Source: Marinilactibacillus sp042660675 (GTDB lineage: Bacteria > Bacillota > Bacilli > Lactobacillales > Carnobacteriaceae_A). Taken from it: a stretch of 64,000 bases of DNA. The stretch's first letter is position 1, and each line of letters starts with the position of its first letter. Shown here piece after piece: positions 18,456-27,183 of this stretch. Under the pieces are notes generated by a model. That model was given only the letters and a program-made list of their open reading frames with translations. It was not told the origin of the DNA and searched no databases. The stretch spans positions 248,001 to 312,000 of the forward strand of contig NZ_JBHSUL010000027.1 in the NCBI RefSeq assembly GCF_042660675.1, written 5' to 3'. The position numbers and the translations under genes were made by a program.

Positions 18456-18640
18456 AATATATCCTAGATTCCTTTGCGTTTCTTGGAAGTTCTTTGTGTA
18501 TCCTCATCAAACTATTCGCTATTTCTGACTATTATAGCATTCTTTTTAATAGTTGTGTGAGAAAATTTAAGATTTTTCAAATTAAACACTTAGAAACAAA
18601 ATGTCATAATATTACTTCTGGTTATAATCTTTATCACGAC

Positions 18641-18687
18641 AAAAGCACTATCCATTACTTCTCATCTTGGAGAAACAACGGATAGCG
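18641..18687 (-). terminator. Probable terminator of the arginine operon
   Basis: An imperfect dyad CGCTATCCGTT ... AATGGATAGTG with inner pairing and the short tail CTTTTG on the minus strand, directly after the argH stop. Confidence 0.55.
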
Positions 18688-18689
18688 AT

Positions 18690-20078
18690 TCAGATATGGA
18701 GTTGTTTTTTTAATCTATTGATTTGCTTTTTGACCGCTTCTGGCGCTGGTCCACCTTCAAGATTTCTTTTATTGACACATTCATCTAGATCGATGGCTTT
18801 ATATAAGTCTTTTTCAAAAACTGGATGCAGGACTTGATACTGTTCCAGCGAAATTTCTTCTAATGTCTGTTTGTTGTCGATACAAGTCTGGACTAGTGAA
18901 CCAATCACTTCATAAGCTTCTCTAAATGGAACACCTTTTTTAGTTAAATAGTCAGCGCAATCTGTCGCATTGATAAAGCCTTTTGAAGCGGCTACTCTCA
19001 TACGATCCTTATGGACTGTCATCGTCTCTACCATGGGAATCATAGCTGATAAGGCGATCTTGATTGTACTGATGCTATCAAACAAGGCTTCTTTATCTTC
19101 TTGCATATCCTTGTTATAAGCTAGTGGCATTCCTTTCATCATCGTTAGTAGGGTTTGAAGATTCCCATACGTTCTACCTGTTTTACCCCGAACAAGCTCA
19201 GCTACATCCGGATTCTTTTTCTGTGGCATAATAGATGACCCTGTCGCAAAAGCATCATCCAATTCAACAAATCGAAATTCCTGCGTGCACCAAAGAATAA
19301 TCTCTTCTGACAAACGAGAGAGATGCATCATAATCATGCTCAATGCATAAGCCGTATCCAGTACAAAATCTCGATCCGAAACCCCGTCCAGACTATTAGC
19401 CGTAACTTCTTTGAAGCCTAACTGTTTTGCAACAAACTGACGGTCTAGTGGATACGTTGTTCCAGCTAAAGCACCATTCCCTAACGGCATTGAATCTGTA
19501 TGTTCCATCGTTTCGTCCAGTCTCTGAATATCTCTGGCAACCATTTGACCGTATGCCAAAATATGATGCGCAAAGGTGATCGGTTGAGCAATTTGAAGAT
19601 GCGTATAACCTGGCATGATCGTTTCGATATGCTGTTCAGCTTGTTGAATGATGACTTGCTCGAACTGAATCAATTGTGATTTGATTTCAGTGATCTGTTT
19701 CTTGACATATAGTCTCAGATCTAAAGCTACTTGGTCATTACGACTTCTTCCTGTATGAAGTCGTTTCCCAGCGTCACCGATACGTTTTGTCAACTCTGCT
19801 TCAATAAACATATGAATATCTTCAGCTTGCTCATCAAATGCTAGCTGACCACTTTTTAAATCATTTAAGATAGTTTGCAGACCTTCGATGATTTGTTGTG
19901 TGTCTTCACTGGAAATGATTTTTTGCTGTCCCAGCATCTTGGCATGGGCAATACTTCCAGCGATATCTTCTTCAAATAAAACATAGTCAAAGCTGATAGA
20001 AGAATTGAATACATCTACTTCATGAGCACTTTTACCGCTGAAACGCCCTTTCCATACTTTGTTGGAATTAGCTGACAT
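18690..20078 (-). CDS. argH: Argininosuccinate lyase
   Basis: Splits argininosuccinate into arginine and fumarate, the last step of the pathway. At 462 residues it has normal length. The family signature GSSIMPQKKNPD is at about residue 280, carrying the catalytic serine loop. The start overlaps the argF stop by 11 bases, so the two are translationally coupled. It is the last gene of argGCJBDFH. Confidence 0.96.
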   Translation of the reverse strand: MSANSNKVWKGRFSGKSAHEVDVFNSSISFDYVLFEEDIAGSIAHAKMLGQQKIISSEDTQQIIEGLQTILNDLKSGQLAFDEQAEDIHMFIEAELTKRIGDAGKRLHTGRSRNDQVALDLRLYVKKQITEIKSQLIQFEQVIIQQAEQHIETIMPGYTHLQIAQPITFAHHILAYGQMVARDIQRLDETMEHTDSMPLGNGALAGTTYPLDRQFVAKQLGFKEVTANSLDGVSDRDFVLDTAYALSMIMMHLSRLSEEIILWCTQEFRFVELDDAFATGSSIMPQKKNPDVAELVRGKTGRTYGNLQTLLTMMKGMPLAYNKDMQEDKEALFDSISTIKIALSAMIPMVETMTVHKDRMRVAASKGFINATDCADYLTKKGVPFREAYEVIGSLVQTCIDNKQTLEEISLEQYQVLHPVFEKDLYKAIDLDECVNKRNLEGGPAPEAVKKQINRLKKQLHI

Positions 20079-20991
20079 GGGCAGGCACTCCCATCAAATG
20101 AAGCAGTACGGCTTTTTGAATATGGAGACGATTCTCTGCTTCTTCAAAGATGACCTTTGCATGCTCTTCAAAGACATCTGTAGAAATTTCTTCGTCTTTA
20201 TGTGCTGGCAGACAGTGCTGGACCATAACCTCTGAATCAGCAACCGCTAAAAGGTCGTGATTGACTTGATAAATACTTTGAAAGACTTTTTTCCTGATTT
20301 CCGCTTCTGCTTCATCTCCCATACTTGCCCATACATCTGTAAAAACGACATCCGCATCTTGTACAGCTTCATATGGATCTTCTGTTAATAGAAAATCGGG
20401 ATGATCAATGTACTGATCTAAAATAGCTTCATTAGGCTGATACCCTCTTGGTGACGCCACAGCAATTGATGCGCCGGCAAGTAGGGCACCAACAATCAGT
20501 GAATTTGCCATGTTATTACCGTCTCCAACAAAAGCGAATTTTAAGCCTTCTAGAGTCCCTTTCACTTCTTGGATTGTCATTAAATCTGCGAGAATCTGAC
20601 AAGGATGATATAAATCAGTCAGTCCGTTAATAATTGGTATAGACCCGAATTCTGCAAGTGTTTCGACATCTTCCTGATCGAATGTACGAATCATGATCGC
20701 ATCCAAATATCTAGACAAGACTCGAGCTGTATCTTCAATCGATTCTCCGCGCCCCATTTGAAGATCATTTACACTCAAGTATAGTGGATGTCCGCCTAAC
20801 TGATTCATGCCAACTTCAAAAGATACACGTGTACGCGTAGAGGCTTTTTGAAAAATCATCCCCAGCGTTTTCCCTTTCAAATAGGGTGTTTCAATCCCTG
20901 CCTTGAGTTTCTTTTTCAAGTCATGTCCTGTTTCAAGAAGTATGAGCAGTTCATCTTTTGTCAAATCTGATAGTTTAAGTAAATGTTCCAT
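20068..20991 (-). CDS. argF: Ornithine carbamoyltransferase
   Basis: Joins ornithine and carbamoyl phosphate to citrulline. The carbamoyl-phosphate motif STRTR is at 51-55, HPCQ in LYHPCQILAD at about 130, and HCLPAH near residue 264. Length is 307 residues. I chose the ATG at 20991, whose first base overlaps the argD stop (TAATG) and which follows GGGGG; a start 42 bases upstream would add a non-family tail. Its place in the biosynthetic operon marks it as the anabolic enzyme rather than part of an arginine deiminase system. No carAB is visible here. Confidence 0.94.
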   Translation of the reverse strand: MEHLLKLSDLTKDELLILLETGHDLKKKLKAGIETPYLKGKTLGMIFQKASTRTRVSFEVGMNQLGGHPLYLSVNDLQMGRGESIEDTARVLSRYLDAIMIRTFDQEDVETLAEFGSIPIINGLTDLYHPCQILADLMTIQEVKGTLEGLKFAFVGDGNNMANSLIVGALLAGASIAVASPRGYQPNEAILDQYIDHPDFLLTEDPYEAVQDADVVFTDVWASMGDEAEAEIRKKVFQSIYQVNHDLLAVADSEVMVQHCLPAHKDEEISTDVFEEHAKVIFEEAENRLHIQKAVLLHLMGVPAHVS

Positions 20992-22166
20992 TAACTGACC
21001 CCCACTTGTACTGTTAAAATCTTTTTCAAACAATTCACAGCTTCATCGATTGCTCGCTCGTCGATAATGAGCGGTGGCAATAATCGCAATTTTTCCTTGG
21101 CTGTCAGAAATAATACACCTTCTTCTTTAGCTTTGGCTACCACTTCCTTAGCAGAAATATCTTTAAAGGTCACTCCAATCATCAGTCCCATACCTGAAAC
21201 GGATTGAACGCCTTCTAAGGCTAGCAGCTTTGCTTTTAAACATTCGCCATTAGCTGTGATATGTGCTAAAAAAGAATCCGTTAAGGTATCCATCACCACA
21301 TTCGCACCAGCCGTTACCACGGGATTCCCTCCAAAAGTCGATCCATGATCTCCTGCTTCCAGTACATGTTGTACTTTTTCTCCCAGTAACGCTGCTCCAA
21401 TGGGTAAGCCATTTCCAAGTCCTTTTGCGCTCGTAACCATATCTGGTTCTAATTCAAAGTGTTCATAGGCAAATAATTTCCCAGTACGCCCCATCCCTGT
21501 CTGTACTTCATCAATCATTAACAAACAGTCATTTTGTGCGCAAAGTATTTTAATTTCTTCAACAAACGTTTGATCTAAAGGAATGACGCCTCCTTCACCT
21601 TGAACCAGCTCAATCATGATTCCACAGACCGTTTCATCAAATTTTTCATGTAGATCTTCAAGGTTATTGGTTTCCACAAAGTCAAAACCTTCCGTAAATG
21701 GATCAAAGTATTGATGAAAAACATCTTGTCCAGTTGCCGATAAAGTTGTTACAGTACGACCATGAAAAGAATTACTGAGTGTCAGTATCTTATGCTTATT
21801 CAAATTTTTAAGATGACCATATTTTCTGGCCACTTTGATGGCTACTTCGTTTGATTCTGCACCAGAGTTCACAAATAGTACATGCTTCATCCCAGTTTTT
21901 TCGCACAATTTTTTAGCAAGCTCTGCCGCGGGAGTCGTATAGTAAAGATTTGAGGTATGTTGAAGTTGGCTGAGTTGATTTTGTGTAGCCGTCACCCATT
22001 CTTTATGTTGATAACCTAAGGAGTTGACGCCAATACCAGCCGTAAAATCCAAATACTGCTTTCCATCTTCATCGTATACATAATAACCGTCTCCTTTTTC
22101 CAAGGCGACATTTACGCGCTCATAAGTTGGTGTTATATAGTCATCCGTCCAAGTCATACTATCCAT
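20991..22166 (-). CDS. argD: Acetylornithine aminotransferase
   Basis: A PLP-dependent class III aminotransferase that makes N-acetylornithine from the semialdehyde, using glutamate. The PLP lysine is in TSAKGLGNGLPIG in the middle of the protein. NSGAESNEVAIKVARK and DEVQTGMGRTG are the other family motifs. The start is uncertain: a GTG at 22178 is only 2 nt from AAGGAA, the ATG at 22166 is about 11 nt away, and a further ATG follows at 22157; I chose 22166. Its stop overlaps the argF start by one base. Confidence 0.93.
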   Translation of the reverse strand: MDSMTWTDDYITPTYERVNVALEKGDGYYVYDEDGKQYLDFTAGIGVNSLGYQHKEWVTATQNQLSQLQHTSNLYYTTPAAELAKKLCEKTGMKHVLFVNSGAESNEVAIKVARKYGHLKNLNKHKILTLSNSFHGRTVTTLSATGQDVFHQYFDPFTEGFDFVETNNLEDLHEKFDETVCGIMIELVQGEGGVIPLDQTFVEEIKILCAQNDCLLMIDEVQTGMGRTGKLFAYEHFELEPDMVTSAKGLGNGLPIGAALLGEKVQHVLEAGDHGSTFGGNPVVTAGANVVMDTLTDSFLAHITANGECLKAKLLALEGVQSVSGMGLMIGVTFKDISAKEVVAKAKEEGVLFLTAKEKLRLLPPLIIDERAIDEAVNCLKKILTVQVGVS

Positions 22167-22202
22167 TTGTGTGCACACTTCCTTTCATTTCCATTTCTTG
22201 AT

Positions 22203-23099
22203 TTATTTATAAAACAAGGTTCCAATCCCACTATCCGTTAAAAATTCTACGATCAGAGAATGCGGTATGCGTCCGTCTAAAATAACCGCTTGTCTAACAG
22301 ATTCTCTAACCGCCTCCACGCAGCACTGAACTTTAGGTATCATTCCGCCACTTATGATCTGATTTTCATAAAGGGAAGACACTGCATCGATATCGATTTG
22401 TTTGATCAACGTTTCTGAGTCATTAGGGTCTTCAAGTACGCCGGCAACGTCTGACATCAGGACAAAGTTATCTGCACCCAGTGCTTTTGCGATACCGCTA
22501 GCCATTTCATCTCCATTAATGTTACAGCTTTCCCCGTTTTCATCTGTTCCAATACAAGCAATGACCGGTATATACCCATTTTGGACGAGGTCCTTGATCA
22601 CTTGTGTATGGACTCCTGTGATTTCTCCGACCGCTCCTAAGTGTTCTGGATCTTTTAAAGTTGCTGAAATCATTCCGCCATCGATCCCACTGATGCCCAT
22701 GGCTTTTCCACCTAAATTGTGTATTGTACGAGTCAAATCTTTATTGATTTTCCCAGCCAAGACCATTTGAGCAATTTCCATTGTAGCTGCATCTGTTTTT
22801 CTGAGTCCATTTACAAAAGTACTTTGCACGTCGGCCTTATCAAGCCAATGATTGATCGCTGGACCGCCCCCATGTACAATCACCACATTGATACCTACCT
22901 TGGCTAGCAACAAGATATCAGAAAGAACCGCTCGTTTCAGCATTTCATCTTGCATAGCTGAACCGCCATATTTGATAACGACCATCTTTTGATCATAACG
23001 CTGAATATAAGGGAGCGCATTGGTAAGGATTTCTGCTACTTTAAATGAATCTAATGCCTGATCATGTTCTGTAAGCACTGTTGATTTTGACGTAGTCAT
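22203..23099 (-). CDS. argB: Acetylglutamate kinase
   Basis: Phosphorylates N-acetylglutamate, the second step of the acetyl cycle. The phosphate-binding lysine motif VVIKYGGSAM is at about residues 40-49 and VIVHGGGPAINHWL at about 74-87. DGGMISA and a C-terminal GGMIPKVQCCVEAV follow. The length of 298 is normal. The first ATG overlaps the end of argJ by 38 bases. No later start keeps the YGG motif with the usual N-terminal helix (ALPYIQRY), so I keep it. The ribosome site (GGGGGTG, about 13 nt away) is weak, suggesting coupling to argJ. Confidence 0.94.
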   Translation of the reverse strand: MTTSKSTVLTEHDQALDSFKVAEILTNALPYIQRYDQKMVVIKYGGSAMQDEMLKRAVLSDILLLAKVGINVVIVHGGGPAINHWLDKADVQSTFVNGLRKTDAATMEIAQMVLAGKINKDLTRTIHNLGGKAMGISGIDGGMISATLKDPEHLGAVGEITGVHTQVIKDLVQNGYIPVIACIGTDENGESCNINGDEMASGIAKALGADNFVLMSDVAGVLEDPNDSETLIKQIDIDAVSSLYENQIISGGMIPKVQCCVEAVRESVRQAVILDGRIPHSLIVEFLTDSGIGTLFYK

Positions 23100-24312
23100 A
23101 GGTCAGGTCGCACCCCCAAGCTGTTGCTTTTTCTTGTCCTCTATACAAATAAATATCAATACTCAGCTGATCTGTTCCTAAGATTTCAAAAGCTTTCTCT
23201 TCATCAAATGACAAAATGGATCCTGCTTCACATACGCAGATGCTTTGATAGTTTTCTGCGCGTAAGTATATATCCATGCTCTGTTGATCAAACTCTGCTC
23301 CACTGTATCCGATCGCGCACAGCAAACGACCGACATTTGCATCTCTTCCGTGTACAGCCGTTTTGACCAAACTACTGCTGATCACTTCTTTTGCGATCAA
23401 CTTTGCATCATGTTCCGTACTTGCTTCTAGTACATTGCATGTGATCAATGTACTTGCCCCTTCTCCGTCTTCAGCAATGGCAATAGCCAGTTCTTTGCAG
23501 ACTTGGTGTAATGCTTCTTTGAAAATAGCGTAACCAGAGTGTTCCACGGAATCAATAATTGCGTTTCCGGCTTCTGCATTCGCTAGTACAGTGACTATAT
23601 CATTTGTAGACGTATCTCCATCTACACTGATCATATTAAAGGTATCTTTTACGACAGACTTAAGTGCCATTGATAAAATCTCCGGTTCAATCGCCGCATC
23701 TGTTGTTACAAAGCCAAGCATTGTCGCCATATTGGGATGAATCATGCCACTGCCTTTTGACATCCCCCCGATTTTGACAACTGTATCTTCTATTTCAAAG
23801 GCAACAGCACTTTCTTTGATATCTGTGTCTGTGGTTAAAATGGCTTCTGCAGCCTCTTGATCACCTGCTTCATCTAGTTTATCCACTAGTTCCGGAATCC
23901 CGTATTTAAAAGGTTCAATATCCAACGGTTGTCCGATAACGCCTGTTGACGCTACAATCACATCTTCTTTGGATACATCAAGTGACTCTCCAAGTAATTC
24001 ACAGACTTGATGTGCAATTTCGATCCCATTCGCATTGCAAGTGTTCGCATTTCCACTATTACAGATAATGGCCTGCGCATAACCATTTGCACTATGCTCT
24101 TGCGTTACGATAAGCGGCGCACCTTTTACTTTGTTTTGGGTGTACACACTGGCCGTTGAACACAGCTGCTCGCTGTAAATCAGTGCCAAATCTTTTCTTC
24201 TCCGTTTAAATCCGGCATGTATTCCAGAAGCTAAAAATCCTTTAGGTGCACAGACATTTCCTTCGATCCACTCTAATTGCTGCTCTGGTTTTTGTTTCGT
24301 ATTGGCTTGCAT
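23062..24312 (-). CDS. argJ: Glutamate N-acetyltransferase / amino-acid acetyltransferase
   Basis: Recycles the acetyl group from N-acetylornithine to glutamate, and may also use acetyl-CoA. The self-cleavage site is in KGSGMIHPNMATMLGF, where the threonine of ATML becomes the new N-terminus of the beta chain. The C-terminus TYDYVKINSAYRT is the family ending, which confirms that the 38-base overlap with argB is real. At 416 residues the length is normal. Since argJ closes the cycle, no separate argE is needed, and none is seen. Confidence 0.95.
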   Translation of the reverse strand: MQANTKQKPEQQLEWIEGNVCAPKGFLASGIHAGFKRRRKDLALIYSEQLCSTASVYTQNKVKGAPLIVTQEHSANGYAQAIICNSGNANTCNANGIEIAHQVCELLGESLDVSKEDVIVASTGVIGQPLDIEPFKYGIPELVDKLDEAGDQEAAEAILTTDTDIKESAVAFEIEDTVVKIGGMSKGSGMIHPNMATMLGFVTTDAAIEPEILSMALKSVVKDTFNMISVDGDTSTNDIVTVLANAEAGNAIIDSVEHSGYAIFKEALHQVCKELAIAIAEDGEGASTLITCNVLEASTEHDAKLIAKEVISSSLVKTAVHGRDANVGRLLCAIGYSGAEFDQQSMDIYLRAENYQSICVCEAGSILSFDEEKAFEILGTDQLSIDIYLYRGQEKATAWGCDLTYDYVKINSAYRT

Positions 24313-24328
24313 CCGTTCACCTCTCCCC

Positions 24329-25369
24329 TCAAAACGATGGTGCTACCATCGAAAGTCCTTTTGTCTCATCTATTCCTGTCATCAAATTAAAGTTCTGCAC
24401 GGCTTGTCCTGCAGCGCCCTTTTGCATATTATCGATCACACTGACGATAATCAGTCGATTGGTCCTTGAATCCACCGTTAAGCCAATATGACACTGATTG
24501 GAGTGACTCACATGACTGATATCCGGTAACTTTCCTTCTTCAAGTACGGTTACAAAAGGTTCTTTCTCATAGAATGTTCTATAAGCGGTATAAATTTCTT
24601 CAGCAGTCACGCCTTCCTTGATATCCACATAGAGTGTGGATAAAATCCCCCGATTGACTGGAAGAAGATGTGGCACAAAAGAACATTGAATCTTTCCGCC
24701 ACCCATAACTTGAATCGTTTCTTCGATTTCTGACGTATGTCTGTGACTGCCTACTTTATAAGCATTGAATCCCTCATTTTTAAAAGCAAAATGTGTTGCT
24801 TCAGATAAGGATTTCCCAGCTCCAGTTACACCTGACTTGGAATCAATAATCAAACGGCTTGGATCAATTAATTGCTTGGCGATTGCTGGATAAAGGCCTA
24901 GTAAAATGCTTGTCGGATAACAACCAGGATTGGCAACCAGCTGAGTTTTTTTAATGTCCTCACGGTTTAGCTCCGGCAAGCCATAAACGGCTGCTTCTCG
25001 TAACTCGGGATAGTCCACTGTAACGTCATACCAATCCTCGTAAGCAGTCAGATTCTTTAATCTGAAATCCGCTCCAATATCAATCACTTTTTTGCTTTTA
25101 TCCAAACATTGTTTAACCAATGCTTCACTTTTTCCATGTGGTAAGCAAAGGAACAACATGTCAGACTGTTCGATGACCGTTTCATTGTCTGAAAAAATTG
25201 AATCATAAACGCCTGTAAAAGCTGGAAAAATCGATGAAAGTGGCTCTCCTATATGATTCATTGAAGATAGACCAGTCAGCTGCACGTTTGGATGAGTCAG
25301 TAAGATTCCGATTAGTTCCGCTCCAACAAAGCCGCTTGCTCCAATCACCCCAACTTTTACTTTTTTCAT
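24329..25369 (-). CDS. argC: N-acetyl-gamma-glutamyl-phosphate reductase
   Basis: NADPH-dependent reduction of acetylglutamyl phosphate to the semialdehyde. The N-terminal Rossmann motif GASGFVGAELI is at about 10-20. The catalytic cysteine is in VANPGCYPTSILLGLYP near residue 150. A C-terminal histidine segment (KVGSHRHTSEIEE) completes the active site. Length is 346. The ATG overlaps the argG stop by four bases (ATGA). It is followed by argJ after 16 bp. Confidence 0.95.
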   Translation of the reverse strand: MKKVKVGVIGASGFVGAELIGILLTHPNVQLTGLSSMNHIGEPLSSIFPAFTGVYDSIFSDNETVIEQSDMLFLCLPHGKSEALVKQCLDKSKKVIDIGADFRLKNLTAYEDWYDVTVDYPELREAAVYGLPELNREDIKKTQLVANPGCYPTSILLGLYPAIAKQLIDPSRLIIDSKSGVTGAGKSLSEATHFAFKNEGFNAYKVGSHRHTSEIEETIQVMGGGKIQCSFVPHLLPVNRGILSTLYVDIKEGVTAEEIYTAYRTFYEKEPFVTVLEEGKLPDISHVSHSNQCHIGLTVDSRTNRLIIVSVIDNMQKGAAGQAVQNFNLMTGIDETKGLSMVAPSF

Positions 25370-26637
25370 ACTTTAAGACCTTCTTGTTTTGTAGTGAATT
25401 GATTTTGTGCTTCTTTTGCAAATTGTGTTTTCTGTTTCATTTCAGCTTGGATCACACTGGATAAGCCGTAAAGATTTATGAAACCAGCTGCATCTTCTTG
25501 GTTGTATACATCATCTTCATCAAAGGTCGCAAAAGCTTCTGAGTAAAGACTGAATGGTGATTCCACACTTGAAATGACCATATTCCCTTTATACAATTTC
25601 AATTGAACAGTGCCTGTAACGGTCTGTTGTGTTTCATCAATAAAAGCATCCATCGCTTGTTTTAAAGGTGTGAAAAACTGTCCATTGTAAATCAGGTTCG
25701 CATATTTTTGAGCGAGATCTTGCTTGTACTGTAAGGTTTCTTTGTCTAGCGTAATCATCTCTAGTTGTTCATGGGCAAAGTAAAGGAGTGTGCCACCTGG
25801 TGTTTCATATACCCCACGGCTCTTCATCCCAACAAGACGATTCTCAATCATATCGAGTATCCCAATCGCATTGACGCCTCCTACTTTGTTTAATTGTTTG
25901 ATTAACTGAACGCCGTCTGTTTCTTTTCCATCTATCGCTACTGGAATGCCTTGTTCAAATGTGATACTGACATAAGTTGCTTTGTCTGGTGCCTGTTCTG
26001 GTGTAACGCTCATTTCTAGAATCGCATCGTATTTTGGCTCATTCATTGGATCTTCAAGATCTAATCCTTCGTGAGACAAGTGCCAAAGGTTTTTATCTTT
26101 GGAATAATTGGTTTCACGAGAAATTTTCAAAGGAATTTCATTTTTCTCTGCATATTCAATTGCTTCTTCACGAGAAGTGATGTCCCAAGTTCTCCACGGG
26201 GCGATAATTTCGATTTCCGGCGCGAGTGCCTTGATCCCCATTTCAAAACGAACTTGGTCATTGCCTTTTCCAGTACAACCATGACAGATCGCATCTGCTC
26301 CTTCTTGTTTGGCAATATCCACTAATGCTTTTGCAATAACGGGACGAGCCGTTGCTGTTCCGAGAAGGTATTTGTTTTCGTAAACCGCTCCTGCTTTCAG
26401 TGTAGGAAAGATGGAATCATAAACAAACGCTTCTTCAATTTCTGCTAGATAGAACTTTGAAGCGCCCGTTTTCAAAGCCTTTTCTTCTAATCCTTCTAGT
26501 TCATCTTCTTGTCCAACATTAGCGGTAACGGCTATAATTTCACAGTTATACTGCTCTTTTAACCAGTGTATGATGACCGAAGTATCGAGCCCTCCCGAAT
26601 AAGCTAATACGATTTTGTTGTATGTTTTTTCTGTCAT
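25366..26637 (-). CDS. argG: Argininosuccinate synthase
   Basis: Condenses citrulline and aspartate with ATP to argininosuccinate. The PP-loop motif YSGGLDTS is at residues 13-20. Length is 423 residues. I chose the ATG at 26637, 8 nt from AGAGGAG; an ATG 21 bases upstream overlaps that site. It is the first gene of the operon and follows a T-box leader and terminator. Having argG first, ahead of argC, is less common than separate argGH and argCJBDF units. Confidence 0.95.
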   Translation of the reverse strand: MTEKTYNKIVLAYSGGLDTSVIIHWLKEQYNCEIIAVTANVGQEDELEGLEEKALKTGASKFYLAEIEEAFVYDSIFPTLKAGAVYENKYLLGTATARPVIAKALVDIAKQEGADAICHGCTGKGNDQVRFEMGIKALAPEIEIIAPWRTWDITSREEAIEYAEKNEIPLKISRETNYSKDKNLWHLSHEGLDLEDPMNEPKYDAILEMSVTPEQAPDKATYVSITFEQGIPVAIDGKETDGVQLIKQLNKVGGVNAIGILDMIENRLVGMKSRGVYETPGGTLLYFAHEQLEMITLDKETLQYKQDLAQKYANLIYNGQFFTPLKQAMDAFIDETQQTVTGTVQLKLYKGNMVISSVESPFSLYSEAFATFDEDDVYNQEDAAGFINLYGLSSVIQAEMKQKTQFAKEAQNQFTTKQEGLKV

Positions 26638-26673
26638 GATGTCTGCTCCTCTTCTCATTTTAGTCTTTGGGTA

Positions 26674-26950
26674 TAAAAAAAATCGCCTCTGTTTTTACAC
26701 AGAGACGATTGTTCATCGCGGTACCACTCTACTTGCAGACCACTATTATTAACTATTTTCGGGTGTCTGCCACCTCAGTGCGCTAACGCTGCAAAGCGGC
26801 TATCTCTCCTGAATTCTTTAACAAAAAATCAGTTGAAACAGCATCTTCCAAGTGCGGTTCAGTGAAAACTTCATGCCGACCTTCCACTCTGTGTCGACTC
26901 GCTGACTGCTTTAAGCATTTATGAAATCATTCACTTACTCTCTTGTTCAT
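26674..26950 (-). promoter_or_regulatory. T-box riboswitch, arginine type
   Basis: A tRNA-sensing leader ahead of argG. The T-box AGAGTGGTACCGCG is at 26717-26730. It is followed by a terminator (AATCGTCTCTG / CAGAGGCGATT, then eight T, 26674-26710). Stem I starts near 26945 with CAAGAGAGTAAG. It has the AGCGAG bulge and an apical loop ACAGAGTGGAAG closed by GTCGAC/GTCGGC. On the 3' side, GAAC-CGC-A puts CGC (arginine) at 26854-26856 in the specifier position. Uncharged tRNA-Arg would therefore favour readthrough into argGCJBDFH. The specifier was read by eye; the T-box itself is clear. Confidence 0.9.
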
Positions 26951-26964
26951 TGATGTTATGACGT

Positions 26965-26993
26965 AGTCTACAATAGCTAAAAATAGAAGTCAA
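26965..26993 (-). promoter_or_regulatory. Promoter of the arginine operon
   Basis: TTGACT, a 17-bp spacer and TAGACT on the minus strand, about 20 bp upstream of the T-box stem I. Confidence 0.6.
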
Positions 26994-27050
26994 CACTTTT
27001 ATACTTATTTTTGCATATTTTAATACATATTATTAATTAAATTCGTTAAA

Positions 27051-27064
27051 TATAAATTTTTATA
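27051..27064. promoter_or_regulatory. Possible ArgR-type dyad upstream of the arginine promoter
   Basis: TATAAATTTTTATA is a 6+2+6 palindrome about 58 bp upstream of the -35. It loosely resembles arginine-repressor boxes, but this stretch (27001-27110) is so AT-rich that chance is likely. Nothing else is seen in the stretch. Confidence 0.2.
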
Positions 27065-27111
27065 CAAATTTATAATTCATATACACTTAAATGATTCTAG
27101 AAATATTACAT

Positions 27112-27150
27112 AAAAAAAGACGAGAAAAAGCTACAAAGTAGCTTTCTCTC
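27112..27150 (-). terminator. Rho-independent terminator of the 2-hydroxyacid dehydrogenase gene
   Basis: GAGAGAAAGCTAC pairs with GTAGCTTTTTCTC across a three-base loop, followed by a long T-tract on the minus strand. Confidence 0.88.
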
Positions 27151-27183
27151 GCTTTTCAATCAAATCATTATATAACTCTGAGA

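Noticed and set aside
18494..18685. Plus-strand 63-codon frame between pepF and argH
   Set aside because: No ribosome site, AT-rich composition and overlap with the arginine operon terminator.
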